DNA of 37,782 nucleotides, from the IMG/VR virus record IMGVR_UViG_3300028008_000041, positions 1 to 37,782 of that record, one strand, 5' to 3'. This DNA is from a virus. A program made the position numbers and the translations under genes. How positions within the stretch are numbered: position 1 is the first letter of the stretch; each line of letters opens with the position of its first letter. The notes beneath the pieces were generated by a model. It was not told the DNA's origin and made no database searches. It worked only from the letters and a program-made list of their open reading frames with translations. Shown one piece after another: positions 25,610 to 34,000 of this stretch.

Positions 25610-26769
25610 TAATTATCCTTCTTGGGTTTAAGCAAGTCACTAAGTGATTGTCGACTTGAAATATCACCTCTATCTGTTGTACTAATTGTTTCAGTATTGT
25701 TAACGAACTGGCTACGTTGTGTTTTATTATCATTACCTGGAGTAATATCAGTTCTGACACCATCTTCAATTTTAACCCATCTAACACCGTCGTACCGGAA
25801 TAGTCTATTTGGAAAGTAATCTAGCCTTAGTGCGTAATCACCATCGTCGGGACTACCTGGAAATGATACTCCTGATGTTACAGGCTTGCCGTTTGGTGGT
25901 ATATTATTACCTGTTAAATACCCTACTAAGTAACCATCTGCTTGTGCAGATACACCTGGAGTTTCAGTGCTGTCACCGTCAGCAACATCTTCATGATTAA
26001 TTGGCTCGTCATTTTTAGTAGGAACAACATAGAATCCTGAGTTGTCATAACCACTTAGTGGAACTTCAACTTCTGCTTGTTGTAATATATTATCGTTAAT
26101 TTCTAAATTCTTTTTCTTTTGACTTACAAAGTCTTCAATGGTTCCTGCTGATGGATTATCTTCATCCATTGGTTTGTTGAGTATATCATTGTATTCTTGA
26201 CTTGCAGTAAGTGGTGTTAGTTTAACACGCCATAAGTGAGGTTGCCATGTTTGGCTAAATCCTTCACTAGCAAATGACGCATCCTGAACTACATAATATC
26301 TTGGTAACGCTTTAGGACCCGATGTATCTAGCGGATGAAAATCTTTTAAGTTAGGAAATTCAAGAACGTCGCCGGCCATTAATTTACGTTCTAGCGTATC
26401 AACCATATCGTTATAATGGAATGTTACAAATACAGTATCACCATTTAAGAACAATCCAAACTGAGTAAGATCAAAGTCAATGTCTTGTGCATTATAGACA
26501 CCACGCATGACATAAATGCTGTCGTCGTATTCGCGATCTCTATTTTCTAAGAATAAAACATCTTCAATAAACAATGGGTTTGATTCATCGTAGACAGGCC
26601 TGGTTGCATCACCGTTATCTCTAACAGCTGAATCACCTACTGTTTTAGGTCCTAAATATTTGTGTACGTATAAATCTAGCCCGCCCACAGTATACATTTC
26701 TCGGATTGTGTTATCTAAGAACTTATAGTCGTTTGTTTTATTTGGTCTGTATAAACTTAGTCTTGGCAT
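25609..26769 (-). CDS. gp14: Neck protein gp14, extended
   Basis: 386 aa against 256 in T4. Early part: FLDNTIREMYTVGGLDLYVH, KYLGP, then an FIEDVLFLENRDREYDD segment. The core VTFHYNDMVDTLERKLMAGD, VLEFPNLKDFHPLD and YYVVQDASFASEGFSQTWQP, HLWRVKLTPL are typical of gp14 in marine T4-like phages. gp14 with gp13 forms the collar between portal and tail. The C-terminal third is a Pro/Asp/Gly-rich addition with SPDDGDYALRLDYFPNRLF and RYDGVRWVKI. First gene of a minus-strand operon with a late promoter 20 bases upstream, while its usual partner gp13 is on the other strand at 28314. Confidence 0.88.
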   Translation of the reverse strand: MPRLSLYRPNKTNDYKFLDNTIREMYTVGGLDLYVHKYLGPKTVGDSAVRDNGDATRPVYDESNPLFIEDVLFLENRDREYDDSIYVMRGVYNAQDIDFDLTQFGLFLNGDTVFVTFHYNDMVDTLERKLMAGDVLEFPNLKDFHPLDTSGPKALPRYYVVQDASFASEGFSQTWQPHLWRVKLTPLTASQEYNDILNKPMDEDNPSAGTIEDFVSQKKKNLEINDNILQQAEVEVPLSGYDNSGFYVVPTKNDEPINHEDVADGDSTETPGVSAQADGYLVGYLTGNNIPPNGKPVTSGVSFPGSPDDGDYALRLDYFPNRLFRYDGVRWVKIEDGVRTDITPGNDNKTQRSQFVNNTETISTTDRGDISSRQSLSDLLKPKKDN

Positions 26770-26788
26770 TAATGTTTCCTATTTTGTA

Positions 26789-26796
26789 TTATTTAT
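26789..26796 (-). promoter_or_regulatory. T4-type late promoter on the minus strand (ATAAATAA)
   Basis: On the minus strand CGATAAATAATAC precedes gp14 by about 20 bases, with TAGGAA as Shine-Dalgarno. It drives the gp14-gp15-Nudix operon, back to back with the early promoter at 26811. Confidence 0.6.
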
Positions 26797-26810
26797 CGTC
26801 TTTGAGCATC

Positions 26811-26839
26811 TTGACAATATATCCAAAAGACTGTATAAT
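26811..26839 (+). promoter_or_regulatory. Consensus sigma-70 (early) promoter
   Basis: TTGACA (26811-26816), exactly 17 bases, TATAAT (26834-26839): a perfect match to the bacterial vegetative consensus. Predicted +1 near 26846 gives a ~31-nt leader to the ATG at 26877. No late element is present on this strand, so the two following genes are probably expressed early. Confidence 0.85.
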
Positions 26840-26876
26840 AGCTTTACTTTAAAAAATATTCATATACACTGACTAA

Positions 26877-27140
26877 ATGGATAAAATACAGACATCACTG
26901 GAATGGCAAGAGCTAAGAGTGCAATTAGAGCAAAAAATTAACCATTTAGACTATAAAATTCAAAAAGACTTATATATAATGTTAAAAAATACAGATACAT
27001 GCGTAGGTAAATTAAGCATTGAAGAGATTCAATGCCGCAGATATCACAGACCAACAGGGAAGTTTTTAACTAAGTTAGAAGAAACAAATACAATGATAGC
27101 AGATATTAACAAGATGATAACTATGGGAGCGTTACTTTGA
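26877..27140 (+). CDS. Small early protein of unknown function
   Basis: 87 aa, helical and charged, pattern LEWQELRVQLEQKINHLDYK then IQKDLYIMLKNTD, suggesting a coiled coil or helical bundle; no Cys cluster, membrane segment or enzyme motif. No obvious Shine-Dalgarno stands before the ATG; the A/U-rich leader may suffice. First gene of a two-gene operon under the consensus promoter at 26811; its TGA overlaps the TTG start of the next gene. I do not recognise a family. Early expression and small size would fit a host-takeover or regulatory role, which is inference only. Confidence 0.7.
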   Translation: MDKIQTSLEWQELRVQLEQKINHLDYKIQKDLYIMLKNTDTCVGKLSIEEIQCRRYHRPTGKFLTKLEETNTMIADINKMITMGALL

Positions 27141-28267
27141 AGATAAAATTAGCAAAACTATCGGTAGAAGATAAAAAGGTATACGGCGAAGAACAATTAT
27201 TTGACGACAAGCAACCTACTCCAGAAAAACGAGCAAGCGAAGTTAGCAAACGAGTTAATTGGTATAACTATACACAAGATAAAAAAACAGCCAGGAAGTG
27301 GATGGTAGAATGGTTGGAACAACAAAACAAAAAATCTTTAATATCTGAGTTTAATAAGATTAAAGATACATGGGTACCTCAAACCTGTGGTTGGTATTCA
27401 AGGTTAGCAATTATTGGATTAGAGCTAACTGAGAAAGAGTCAACATTTATTATAGAGCGTACAGAAGAGGCAATAAAAAATCATAAAAAAACTGCAACGC
27501 CTGAGGATCTTAAAGAGAAACCTAAACGTCTTAATATACAAGAAATAATGATAGAGAAGACACATAAGGCAGGCGGAGAAATTGATGGGTTATGGGACGA
27601 GTATGTTCAAGGTCCGATGAAAGCAAGTGAAAAGCCACAAGGCATACAACAGATACTAGCCAGTTATAATATAATGGCTCAGCATATTTCCATACTCAAA
27701 GATCATTGGGCAAAGGAGCAAGAAGAGTTTAGTGAGGCTGTCGCTGGCACAGACGCCGATTTAAGCGAAGCATATAGTTGTTATACTAAGACCCAGCTCA
27801 AGAACATGATCAACTACTGTGCGGCGATTACAGCAGAATTAGACGCATATCATCAAAGCAAGAAGGCTAAACAGGGTGTTAGGAAGAAAAGACCAGTTCC
27901 ACCAGAAAAGCAAGTACGCAAATTAAAACACCTGAGGAAGTTTGAAGAGCTTAAATTAGAGTCTGTTGACCCTACTAGAATTCTTAAGGCAAGCGAAATG
28001 TATGTTTACAATACTAAAAACCGTAAACTACAATACTACGTTGCTGATGACTATGCTAAAACTTTTACAGTAAAAGGTACAAGTATTTTAGGATATGATA
28101 CGAACAAGTCAGCACAAAAGACACTACGTAAACCTGAGGACATACTTAAAAAACTACGCACATCAGGCAAACCGGATAGCCGTAAACTGTTTGACAGTAT
28201 TAAAACTACAGCTATTGCAGTTAACGGTAGATTCAACGAAAACTTAATTATCATTAAAGCAACTTAA
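27137..28267 (+). CDS. Early protein of unknown function (TTG start)
   Basis: 376 aa, Lys/Glu-rich and mostly helical. The TTG at 27137 is taken as start: it overlaps the previous TGA, has GGGAG at 27125-27129 about 7 bases upstream, and the first in-frame ATG is 55 codons in, past conserved-looking sequence. Features: VNWYNYTQDKKTARKWMVEW (~36-60), CGWYSRLAIIGLEL, a basic segment KKAKQGVRKKRPVPPEKQVR KLKHLRKF (two blocks, ~240-270), and a C-terminal domain with ASEMYVYNTKNRKLQYYVAD, TFTVKGTSILGYD and KTLRKPEDIL. The basic middle would suit nucleic-acid binding. Similar proteins occur in other marine phages without known function, as far as I recall. Not recognised further. Confidence 0.75.
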   Translation: MKIKLAKLSVEDKKVYGEEQLFDDKQPTPEKRASEVSKRVNWYNYTQDKKTARKWMVEWLEQQNKKSLISEFNKIKDTWVPQTCGWYSRLAIIGLELTEKESTFIIERTEEAIKNHKKTATPEDLKEKPKRLNIQEIMIEKTHKAGGEIDGLWDEYVQGPMKASEKPQGIQQILASYNIMAQHISILKDHWAKEQEEFSEAVAGTDADLSEAYSCYTKTQLKNMINYCAAITAELDAYHQSKKAKQGVRKKRPVPPEKQVRKLKHLRKFEELKLESVDPTRILKASEMYVYNTKNRKLQYYVADDYAKTFTVKGTSILGYDTNKSAQKTLRKPEDILKKLRTSGKPDSRKLFDSIKTTAIAVNGRFNENLIIIKAT

Positions 28268-28286
28268 TCAATACTCTGCCAAGTTG

Positions 28287-28294
28287 ATAAATAC
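28287..28294 (+). promoter_or_regulatory. T4-type late promoter (ATAAATAC) for gp13
   Basis: TTGATAAATACTATTAAC lies 19 bases before the gp13 ATG, with CGGAGA as Shine-Dalgarno between. Predicted leader about 15 nt. Confidence 0.7.
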
Positions 28295-28313
28295 TATTAA
28301 CGGAGAAATATAA

Positions 28314-29069
28314 ATGGCAGATTTAACTACATTAAAAGATGATCTATTCAACTATGTTGAGAAACGCCTAGGTGGCGGAATTGTTGACGTTGAACTAGAC
28401 CCAGATCATTACGAAGTCGCTTATGATAAAGCGTTAACAACTTATAGACAGCGAGCACAAAACGCTTATGAAGAGAGCTATAATGTACTAGAGCTAATAG
28501 AAAACCAAAACACGTACACACTTCCACAGGAAGTCAGTTCAGTTAGACAGGTGTTTAGACGTACAATGGGTGACGCTACAGGTCCTTACTCATCAAGTTT
28601 TGATCCGTTTTCATCTGCTACATTAAATGTTTATTTGCTAAACTATTCATCTGCCGGTGGATTAGCAACATATGACATGTATACACAATATGTTGAAATG
28701 GCCGCAAGGATGTTTGGTGGTTTTATGAACTACACATACAATCCAGTATCAAAGCAGATATCTTTAGTTAGAGATCCAAAATCATCAGGCGAACAAGTAT
28801 TGTTATGGACATATAACTTAAAACCAGAAGTAACATTACTTCAAGACAATGCTATGAAACAGTGGATAAGAGATTACACTTTTGCCGCAAGTAAAATGAT
28901 TATTGGTGAAGCACGTGAAAAATTTGCAAGTATTGCTGGACCACAAGGTGGTACTGCACTTAACGGATCCTCGTTGAAAGCAGAAGCTCAAGCAGAAATG
29001 GACAAACTAATAGACGATCTGGCAACATACACAGATCACAGTCAACCATTGACTTGGGTAATTGGCTAA
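28314..29069 (+). CDS. gp13: Neck protein gp13
   Basis: 251 aa (T4: 309). N-terminal LKDDLFNYVEKRLGGGIVDV, ELDPDHYEVAYDKALTTYRQ, the Tyr/Leu-rich YNVLELIENQNTYTLPQEV strand pair and SVRQVFRR. Then VEMAARMFGGFMNYTYNPV, LLWTYNLKPEVTLLQDNA, MKQWIRDYTFAASKMIIGEA REKF in two blocks. These match gp13 head-completion/neck proteins of marine T4-like phages. It works with gp14 at the portal to close the filled head and join the tail. Its TAA overlaps the next ATG (TAATGA), coupling it to the basic protein. In T4 gp13-gp14-gp15 are adjacent and co-oriented; here gp14-gp15 are inverted and separated. Confidence 0.9.
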   Translation: MADLTTLKDDLFNYVEKRLGGGIVDVELDPDHYEVAYDKALTTYRQRAQNAYEESYNVLELIENQNTYTLPQEVSSVRQVFRRTMGDATGPYSSSFDPFSSATLNVYLLNYSSAGGLATYDMYTQYVEMAARMFGGFMNYTYNPVSKQISLVRDPKSSGEQVLLWTYNLKPEVTLLQDNAMKQWIRDYTFAASKMIIGEAREKFASIAGPQGGTALNGSSLKAEAQAEMDKLIDDLATYTDHSQPLTWVIG

Positions 29070-29476
29070 TGAAAATACATGAAATAATCACTGAAGGTGC
29101 TGTGTTTGCTCGTTCGGGCAAAGGTGGTGCTGGAGGAAGTGCTAGTGTAAAAATGAAATGGCGTTGTGACTCTGGACCAAGAGCCGGACGTATTGTTTCT
29201 AAACCTGCAGATTGTGGTGGCTCAATTGATGTTAAAAAACGAGCTCAAATGAAAAAGACTCGTGCTAGAACTAAAGTTAGACAAGCACGTAGAGCTAAGA
29301 AGACTAAAAAATTAAATGTAGCAAGTCGTATTATGCAGTCGTTGAATAAGTTTCATCGTAGAGACTTACAGAAACATGCACTCAAACGTAAATCAGTAAC
29401 ACAGAAACGTCCTAAAAGACCATCACGCCCTACTCGCCCGCAAGCAAAAAAACGTACACCAAAAAAGTTTAAATAG
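29069..29476 (+). CDS. Very basic putative internal head protein with capsid-targeting peptide
   Basis: 135 aa from the ATG at 29069, which overlaps the gp13 stop; an upstream in-frame TTG at 29054 is not needed. It begins MKIHEIITE-GAVFARSGKGG, resembling the ~10-residue capsid-targeting sequence of T4 internal proteins (MKTYQEFIAE) and offering a gp21 cleavage site I-T-E. Next is a small domain with two Cys (MKWRCDSGPRAGRIVSKPAD CGG). From ~60 on it is strongly Lys/Arg-rich (RAQMKKTRARTKVRQARRAK) with a Pro/Lys tail, ideal for DNA binding. Likely packaged with the genome after removal of its leader; DNA condensation or host-directed effector are both possible. Coupled to gp13, so late-expressed. 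Confidence 0.7.
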   Translation: MKIHEIITEGAVFARSGKGGAGGSASVKMKWRCDSGPRAGRIVSKPADCGGSIDVKKRAQMKKTRARTKVRQARRAKKTKKLNVASRIMQSLNKFHRRDLQKHALKRKSVTQKRPKRPSRPTRPQAKKRTPKKFK

Positions 29477-29477
29477 G

Positions 29478-29506
29478 TTGACCTTTTAATCCAGCAATGC
29501 TATAAT
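29478..29506 (+). promoter_or_regulatory. Sigma-70-type (early) promoter with near-zero leader
   Basis: TTGACC (29478-29483), 17 bases, TATAAT (29501-29506). By standard spacing +1 is about 29513, and the ATG is at 29514, so the transcript would be leaderless or nearly so. It drives the exonuclease and dNMP kinase genes. Confidence 0.8.
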
Positions 29507-29513
29507 ACGCATT

Positions 29514-30038
29514 ATGGACTTAATGATTGACATAGAAACTCTTGCTACTGGCCCAGACGCTACGATTATGACTATAGCGGCTCAGGCATTTGACCCACTA
29601 TCTACAGGCTGGCCTGAAAAGCATTTCTACGCTAGAGTGACACCCGAAAGCCAACCAAATAGACACATTGACGATGCTACTGTTGAATGGTGGGCAAAAC
29701 AAGGACCCGAAGCTCAGCGAGAGGTATTTGAAGAACAGTTCCGTAGAGACTTGCACGACTGCTTAGACGAACTTGGTAAGCTAATATGGCAAAGTGATCG
29801 TATATGGGCTAATGGCATTTGTTTTGATATGAATATATTAGAGCATGCGTATAAGGAACATGGCATTGCACTACCGTGGAAGTTTTGGAATGTGCGTGAT
29901 GCTAGAACAGTTTATGCACTTTGGCCAGATTTATCTCAACCTAAGTCAGCAAGCCACCATGCGTTAGACGATTGCAAACGACAAATCAAAATGCTACAAG
30001 ACTGTATTAAACACTTAGGGATAAACAAACTAAAATGA
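29514..30038 (+). CDS. dexA: DexA-like 3'-5' exonuclease (DEDDh family)
   Basis: 174 aa (T4 DexA 227). Exo I: LMIDIETL with Asp6 and Glu8; then TVEWWAKQGPEA, the WW-x-x-Q-x-P-E-A motif also in DexA; Exo II around WANGICFDMNIL with Asp105; KFWNVRDARTVY; Exo III SHHALDDC, fitting His148-x4-Asp153 of the DEDDh class. All four acidic ligands and the histidine are present, so activity is expected. The T4 enzyme degrades DNA 3'-5'; in infection it may help degrade host DNA or process ends. There is no Shine-Dalgarno and the early promoter places +1 at the ATG. ATGA overlap with the next gene couples the two. Confidence 0.88.
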   Translation: MDLMIDIETLATGPDATIMTIAAQAFDPLSTGWPEKHFYARVTPESQPNRHIDDATVEWWAKQGPEAQREVFEEQFRRDLHDCLDELGKLIWQSDRIWANGICFDMNILEHAYKEHGIALPWKFWNVRDARTVYALWPDLSQPKSASHHALDDCKRQIKMLQDCIKHLGINKLK

Positions 30039-30685
30039 TTATAGCAATTAGTGGACTTATAGGGTCGGGCAAAGATACTGTAGCAGATTATCTTGTTAAT
30101 TTACACGAGTACAGACGAGAAAGTTTTGCAGGTAACCTTAAAGATAGCATGAGTGCTATATTTGGGTGGGATAGAGAAATGCTAGAAGGTCGCACAAAGT
30201 CAAGTAGAGAATGGAGAGAGCAAGTAGACCCATGGTGGTCAGAGCGTTTAGGCATTCCGCATTTAACTCCTCGTTGGATTTTACAGTACGTTGGCACTGA
30301 TGTTATTAGAGGCAAGTTTCATGATGATATGTGGCTAGCCAGTTTAGAAAACAAACTTCGTAAAACAACTGATGACATTGTTATTTCAGATGTGCGTTTT
30401 AAAAACGAAGTTAAAATGCTTAAAAACTTAGGTGCAATATGTATTGAAGTTACTAGGGGAGATAAGCCCAATTGGTATAACGATGCGTTGAGTGGCAACA
30501 CTTCACAGCTAGAACTACTAAAGATTCATAAATCAGAATATGATTGGATTGGCACAGACTTTGACTATACATTAGATAACAATGGTACATTAGATGATGT
30601 GTACACACAAGTAGAAACAGTATTATCTGCTAAACGTCAGGCGAAAGATCCCCAGGCTTCCATGTTGACTCCTGCCTCTGTATAA
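30035..30685 (+). CDS. gp1: Deoxynucleoside monophosphate kinase (T4 gp1-like)
   Basis: 216 aa (T4 gp1 241). P-loop GLIGSGKD at residues 7-14, then SFAGNLKDSMSAIFGWDREM LEGRTK, WREQVDPWW and PRWILQYVGTDVIRGKFHDD MW, all hallmarks of phage dNMP kinase; VISDVRFKNE carries the downstream Asp/Arg residues. It phosphorylates dNMPs to dNDPs, feeding phage DNA synthesis from degraded host DNA. Its pairing with the exonuclease in one early operon (ATGA overlap) makes a short salvage pathway. The C-terminal codons overlap the 3' end of the convergent HNH gene by 56 bases. Confidence 0.92.
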   Translation: MIIAISGLIGSGKDTVADYLVNLHEYRRESFAGNLKDSMSAIFGWDREMLEGRTKSSREWREQVDPWWSERLGIPHLTPRWILQYVGTDVIRGKFHDDMWLASLENKLRKTTDDIVISDVRFKNEVKMLKNLGAICIEVTRGDKPNWYNDALSGNTSQLELLKIHKSEYDWIGTDFDYTLDNNGTLDDVYTQVETVLSAKRQAKDPQASMLTPASV

Positions 30686-30977
30686 TTACACTACAATTCA
30701 AACAAACTGATCTTAAATTAATTAAATTATTGTTATTTAAATTACCGTCTATGTGATAGACTTGTATTTGACTAGCATGCTTTGATTTAAAATTACAAAG
30801 ATCGCACTGTAACTTTTTCTTATAGCCTTTAAGCAACCATCTAGGTATTGGTGTTTTAATCTTTTTATTTTTGTTTACACAGATCGCACAACGACTGCGG
30901 TAATGTGTTTTACCGTTCTTTTTGTAGTTAATGGCCGACGGATGATGATTACAGGCCTGGCATATAGGGCGTTGCAT
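30630..30977 (-). CDS. HNH endonuclease with zinc-binding Cys pairs
   Basis: 115 aa from the ATG at 30977 (MQRPICQACNHHPS); an in-frame TTG at 30995 lies upstream of the promoter element. Cys pairs CQAC, CAIC, CDLC and CLNC would bind zinc; the HNH core is VYHIDGNLNNNNLINL RSVCLNC. Small free-standing HNH proteins of this type in T4-like phages are usually mobile (homing) endonucleases. It lies between gp1 and the sheath gene on the opposite strand, its 3' end invading the end of gp1 by 56 bases. A late element ends four bases before the ATG, so its transcript may be leaderless. Whether it homes is not shown by the sequence. Confidence 0.82.
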   Translation of the reverse strand: MQRPICQACNHHPSAINYKKNGKTHYRSRCAICVNKNKKIKTPIPRWLLKGYKKKLQCDLCNFKSKHASQIQVYHIDGNLNNNNLINLRSVCLNCSVIIQRQESTWKPGDLSPDV

Positions 30978-30981
30978 GTAG

Positions 30982-30989
30982 GTATTTAT
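30982..30989 (-). promoter_or_regulatory. Minus-strand T4-type late promoter (ATAAATAC) for the HNH gene
   Basis: On the minus strand GTATAAATACCTAC runs straight into the ATG of the HNH gene. T4-type spacing puts +1 at or beside the A of that ATG. Confidence 0.5.
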
Positions 30990-31040
30990 ACACAAACCTT
31001 TGCAAAGGCTCTTAAAACAGGCACTTTTAGGTGCAATCGC

Positions 31041-31048
31041 ATAAATAT
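31041..31048 (+). promoter_or_regulatory. T4-type late promoter (ATAAATAT) for tail sheath
   Basis: CGCATAAATATTCG lies 42 bases before the sheath ATG, with AGAGGA as Shine-Dalgarno. A 12-base palindrome CCTTTGCAAAGG at 30997-31008 precedes it. Confidence 0.6.
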
Positions 31049-31090
31049 TCGTAACAGTTAAAAGACTGAATATATTAAGAGGAAAATATT

Positions 31091-34000
31091 ATGGCATTAG
31101 TATCCCCAGGCGTAGAAGTAAGTGTAGTTGACGAAAGTCAATACTTACCAGCCGCAACGAATTCAGTTCCTTACTTGCTTATTGCAACAACACAAAACAA
31201 AGTAAGTGGTACAGGGACAGGCGTAGCTACGGCAACAACAGCCGCAAACGCAAACAAAGTACAACTAGTTACAAGCCAACGAGAACTAGCTACTTTATAC
31301 GGTAACCCATTCTTTTATTCAACAACGAACGGCACTCCATTAAATGGTTATGAACTAAACGAATATGGCTTGTTAACAGCTCACTCAGTGTTAGGTGTTT
31401 CTAACAGAGCGTACATACAGCGTGTTGATGTTGACTTAGCGGCTTTATCAGCAAGACTAACTAGACCAGTTGGTGACGCAGATGACGATGCATATTGGTT
31501 AGACACAGCAGAAACATTATGGGGCTTATTTGAGTGGAATAAAGCAACAGGTAAATTTACAAACAAAGTACCACATGCAATTACTGAAGCAACTGACTTA
31601 ACAGGCGGTGTTCCTAAATCAGCAGTTGGTGCAGTAGGTGATTATGCAGTTGTGACAACAAACACAGCAAATCCAGTTTACTATAAAAAATCAGACAACA
31701 CATGGGTGTTGGTTGGATCAGATGACTGGCAAAATTCACACTACTCTGTACAGAGTGGAACAACAAACCCAACATTAACAGCAGGTCACACTATTGTGAT
31801 TAACGGTATAACTGTTACTGCTTCGGGTACAACTGTAACAACACTTGCTAGTGATATTACATCAGCAGGTATTACAGGCATAAGTGCTTCAGCAGTAGCT
31901 GGTAAATTAGAAATTTATGCTGACAGTGATGTTACTCCAGAAGGTTCATCAGCAGATGGTGCGTGGACTATTGTTAACGGTACAGGTACACTATTAACAG
32001 ATTTAAGTATTACAGCAGATACATATTATGCTCCTGAACTAACACAGGCTAAACATACAAGTTTACCACGTTGGAAAACAACTGACACTGCTCCAAGACC
32101 AACAGGTTCTTTATGGCAGAAAACAACATCAGTAAACCAGGGTGCTAGTATTGTTGTTAAACAATATAATGAAGCAACAGACACATGGGCAGTAATTACA
32201 GTTCCTTTATACGCTGATGATGCCACAGCAAATAAAGAACTTGATCCAGCTGGCGGTGGCAGAAATGTTTCAGCAAATGTAGTATACGGCTATTTAGATT
32301 GGTCTGAAAACTATACAGCAACAATAAAATTACATGTACGTTCAGCAACAGGCGACACAGTAGTTACTTCAGTAAATGCAAACCCAACATTAACAAACAG
32401 CGACGCATTTACAATTTCAGCAAGTGCTAAAAACTCAACAACAATGAGTACAGCGGTAACTGCTACAATATCAGGAACAACAGTGCAAGACTTTGCTTCA
32501 GCATTTAATGCGGCAGGTGTTGCTAACACAATCGCAAGTGTAACAGATGGTTTATTAACAATCAAACATACACAAGGCGGAGTTATTGAAATTAAAGAAA
32601 CAGTAGGTACACCATTACAAGATGCATATGGCATTACTTCATTCGATGACTTAGATAAGAATGCAAGACTTAAATCAGACGGTACAACAGTTTTATTATC
32701 AAACTGGAATGCGTTGACTTATGAAGCAAAAGCAAGTGAACCTACACAAGATCCAGCAAACGGTACATATTGGTATCATTCAGTGGCTGACGAAGTAGAC
32801 GTTTTAGTACATGATGGTAGTGCATGGAAAGGTTACCAAACAGTAACTAATGATGTACGTGGCTTTGATTTATCAAACACATCACCAAACGGTCCACTAG
32901 TTTCAGCAAGTGCTCCGACATTACAAAGTGATAAATCAGCACTAGTATATGGCGATTTATGGATTGATACATCAGACTTAGAAAACTATCCGTTAGTTAA
33001 ACGTTGGGAATCAGTAGACGGTACAGATCAATGGGTAACTATTGACAATGCTGATCAAACAACAGAAAACGGTATTTTATTTGCAGACGCTCGTTGGTCA
33101 ACAGCAGACGTTGATCCAGTAACTGGAGATATAGCAACTATTAAAGCACTAGCATTGAGTAACAATTTAGATATTGATGCTCCAAAATCTACACTTTACC
33201 CAGCAGGTACATTGTTGTTTAACACAAGACGTTCAGGTTACACAGTTAAACAATATAAAGTAGATTACTTTAATTCAACTACATTCCCAGATGATAGTTT
33301 ACCAACAAACAAAGATGCGTGGGTAACAGTATCAGGCAATAAAGCAGATGGTTCGCCATACATGGGACGTAAAGCACAAAGAAATATTATTGTAGCGGCC
33401 ATGAAAGCAGGTATTGATACAAATACAGACATCCGTGAGGAACAGAAGGCATACAACTTGCTAGCGGCACCGGGTTATCCAGAGTTGATCCAAAACATGG
33501 TAGCACTTAACAATGACAGAAACAATACTGGTTTTGTTATTGGTGACGCACCATTTAGATTAGCAGATAATTCAAATGATTTAGCTGACTGGGCAACTGA
33601 TGCTTCAGGTACAGGTGCAGATAATGAAGATGGGCTAGTTTCAAATGATCCATATGCGGCTGTATTTTATCCGCCAGCTAGAGCAAATGACTTATCAGGT
33701 AACGCAGTTGTTGTTCCAGCATCACACGCTATGTTGAGAACGATTATTAGAAATGACGAAGTTGGTTATCCTTGGTTAGCTCCAGCAGGTAACAGACGTG
33801 GTCTTATTGATAATGTTACAGCACTAGGTTACGTTGACTCTGCAACAGGTGAATTTGTTCAAGTTGCTAACAGAGAAGCAGTACGTGATACACTATATGA
33901 AAATAACCTTAATCCGCTTACGTTTATTCCAGGAGCAGGCTTAACAAACTACGGTAATAAAACTACTGCAGGTGCTACATCAGCATTAGACAGAATTAAC

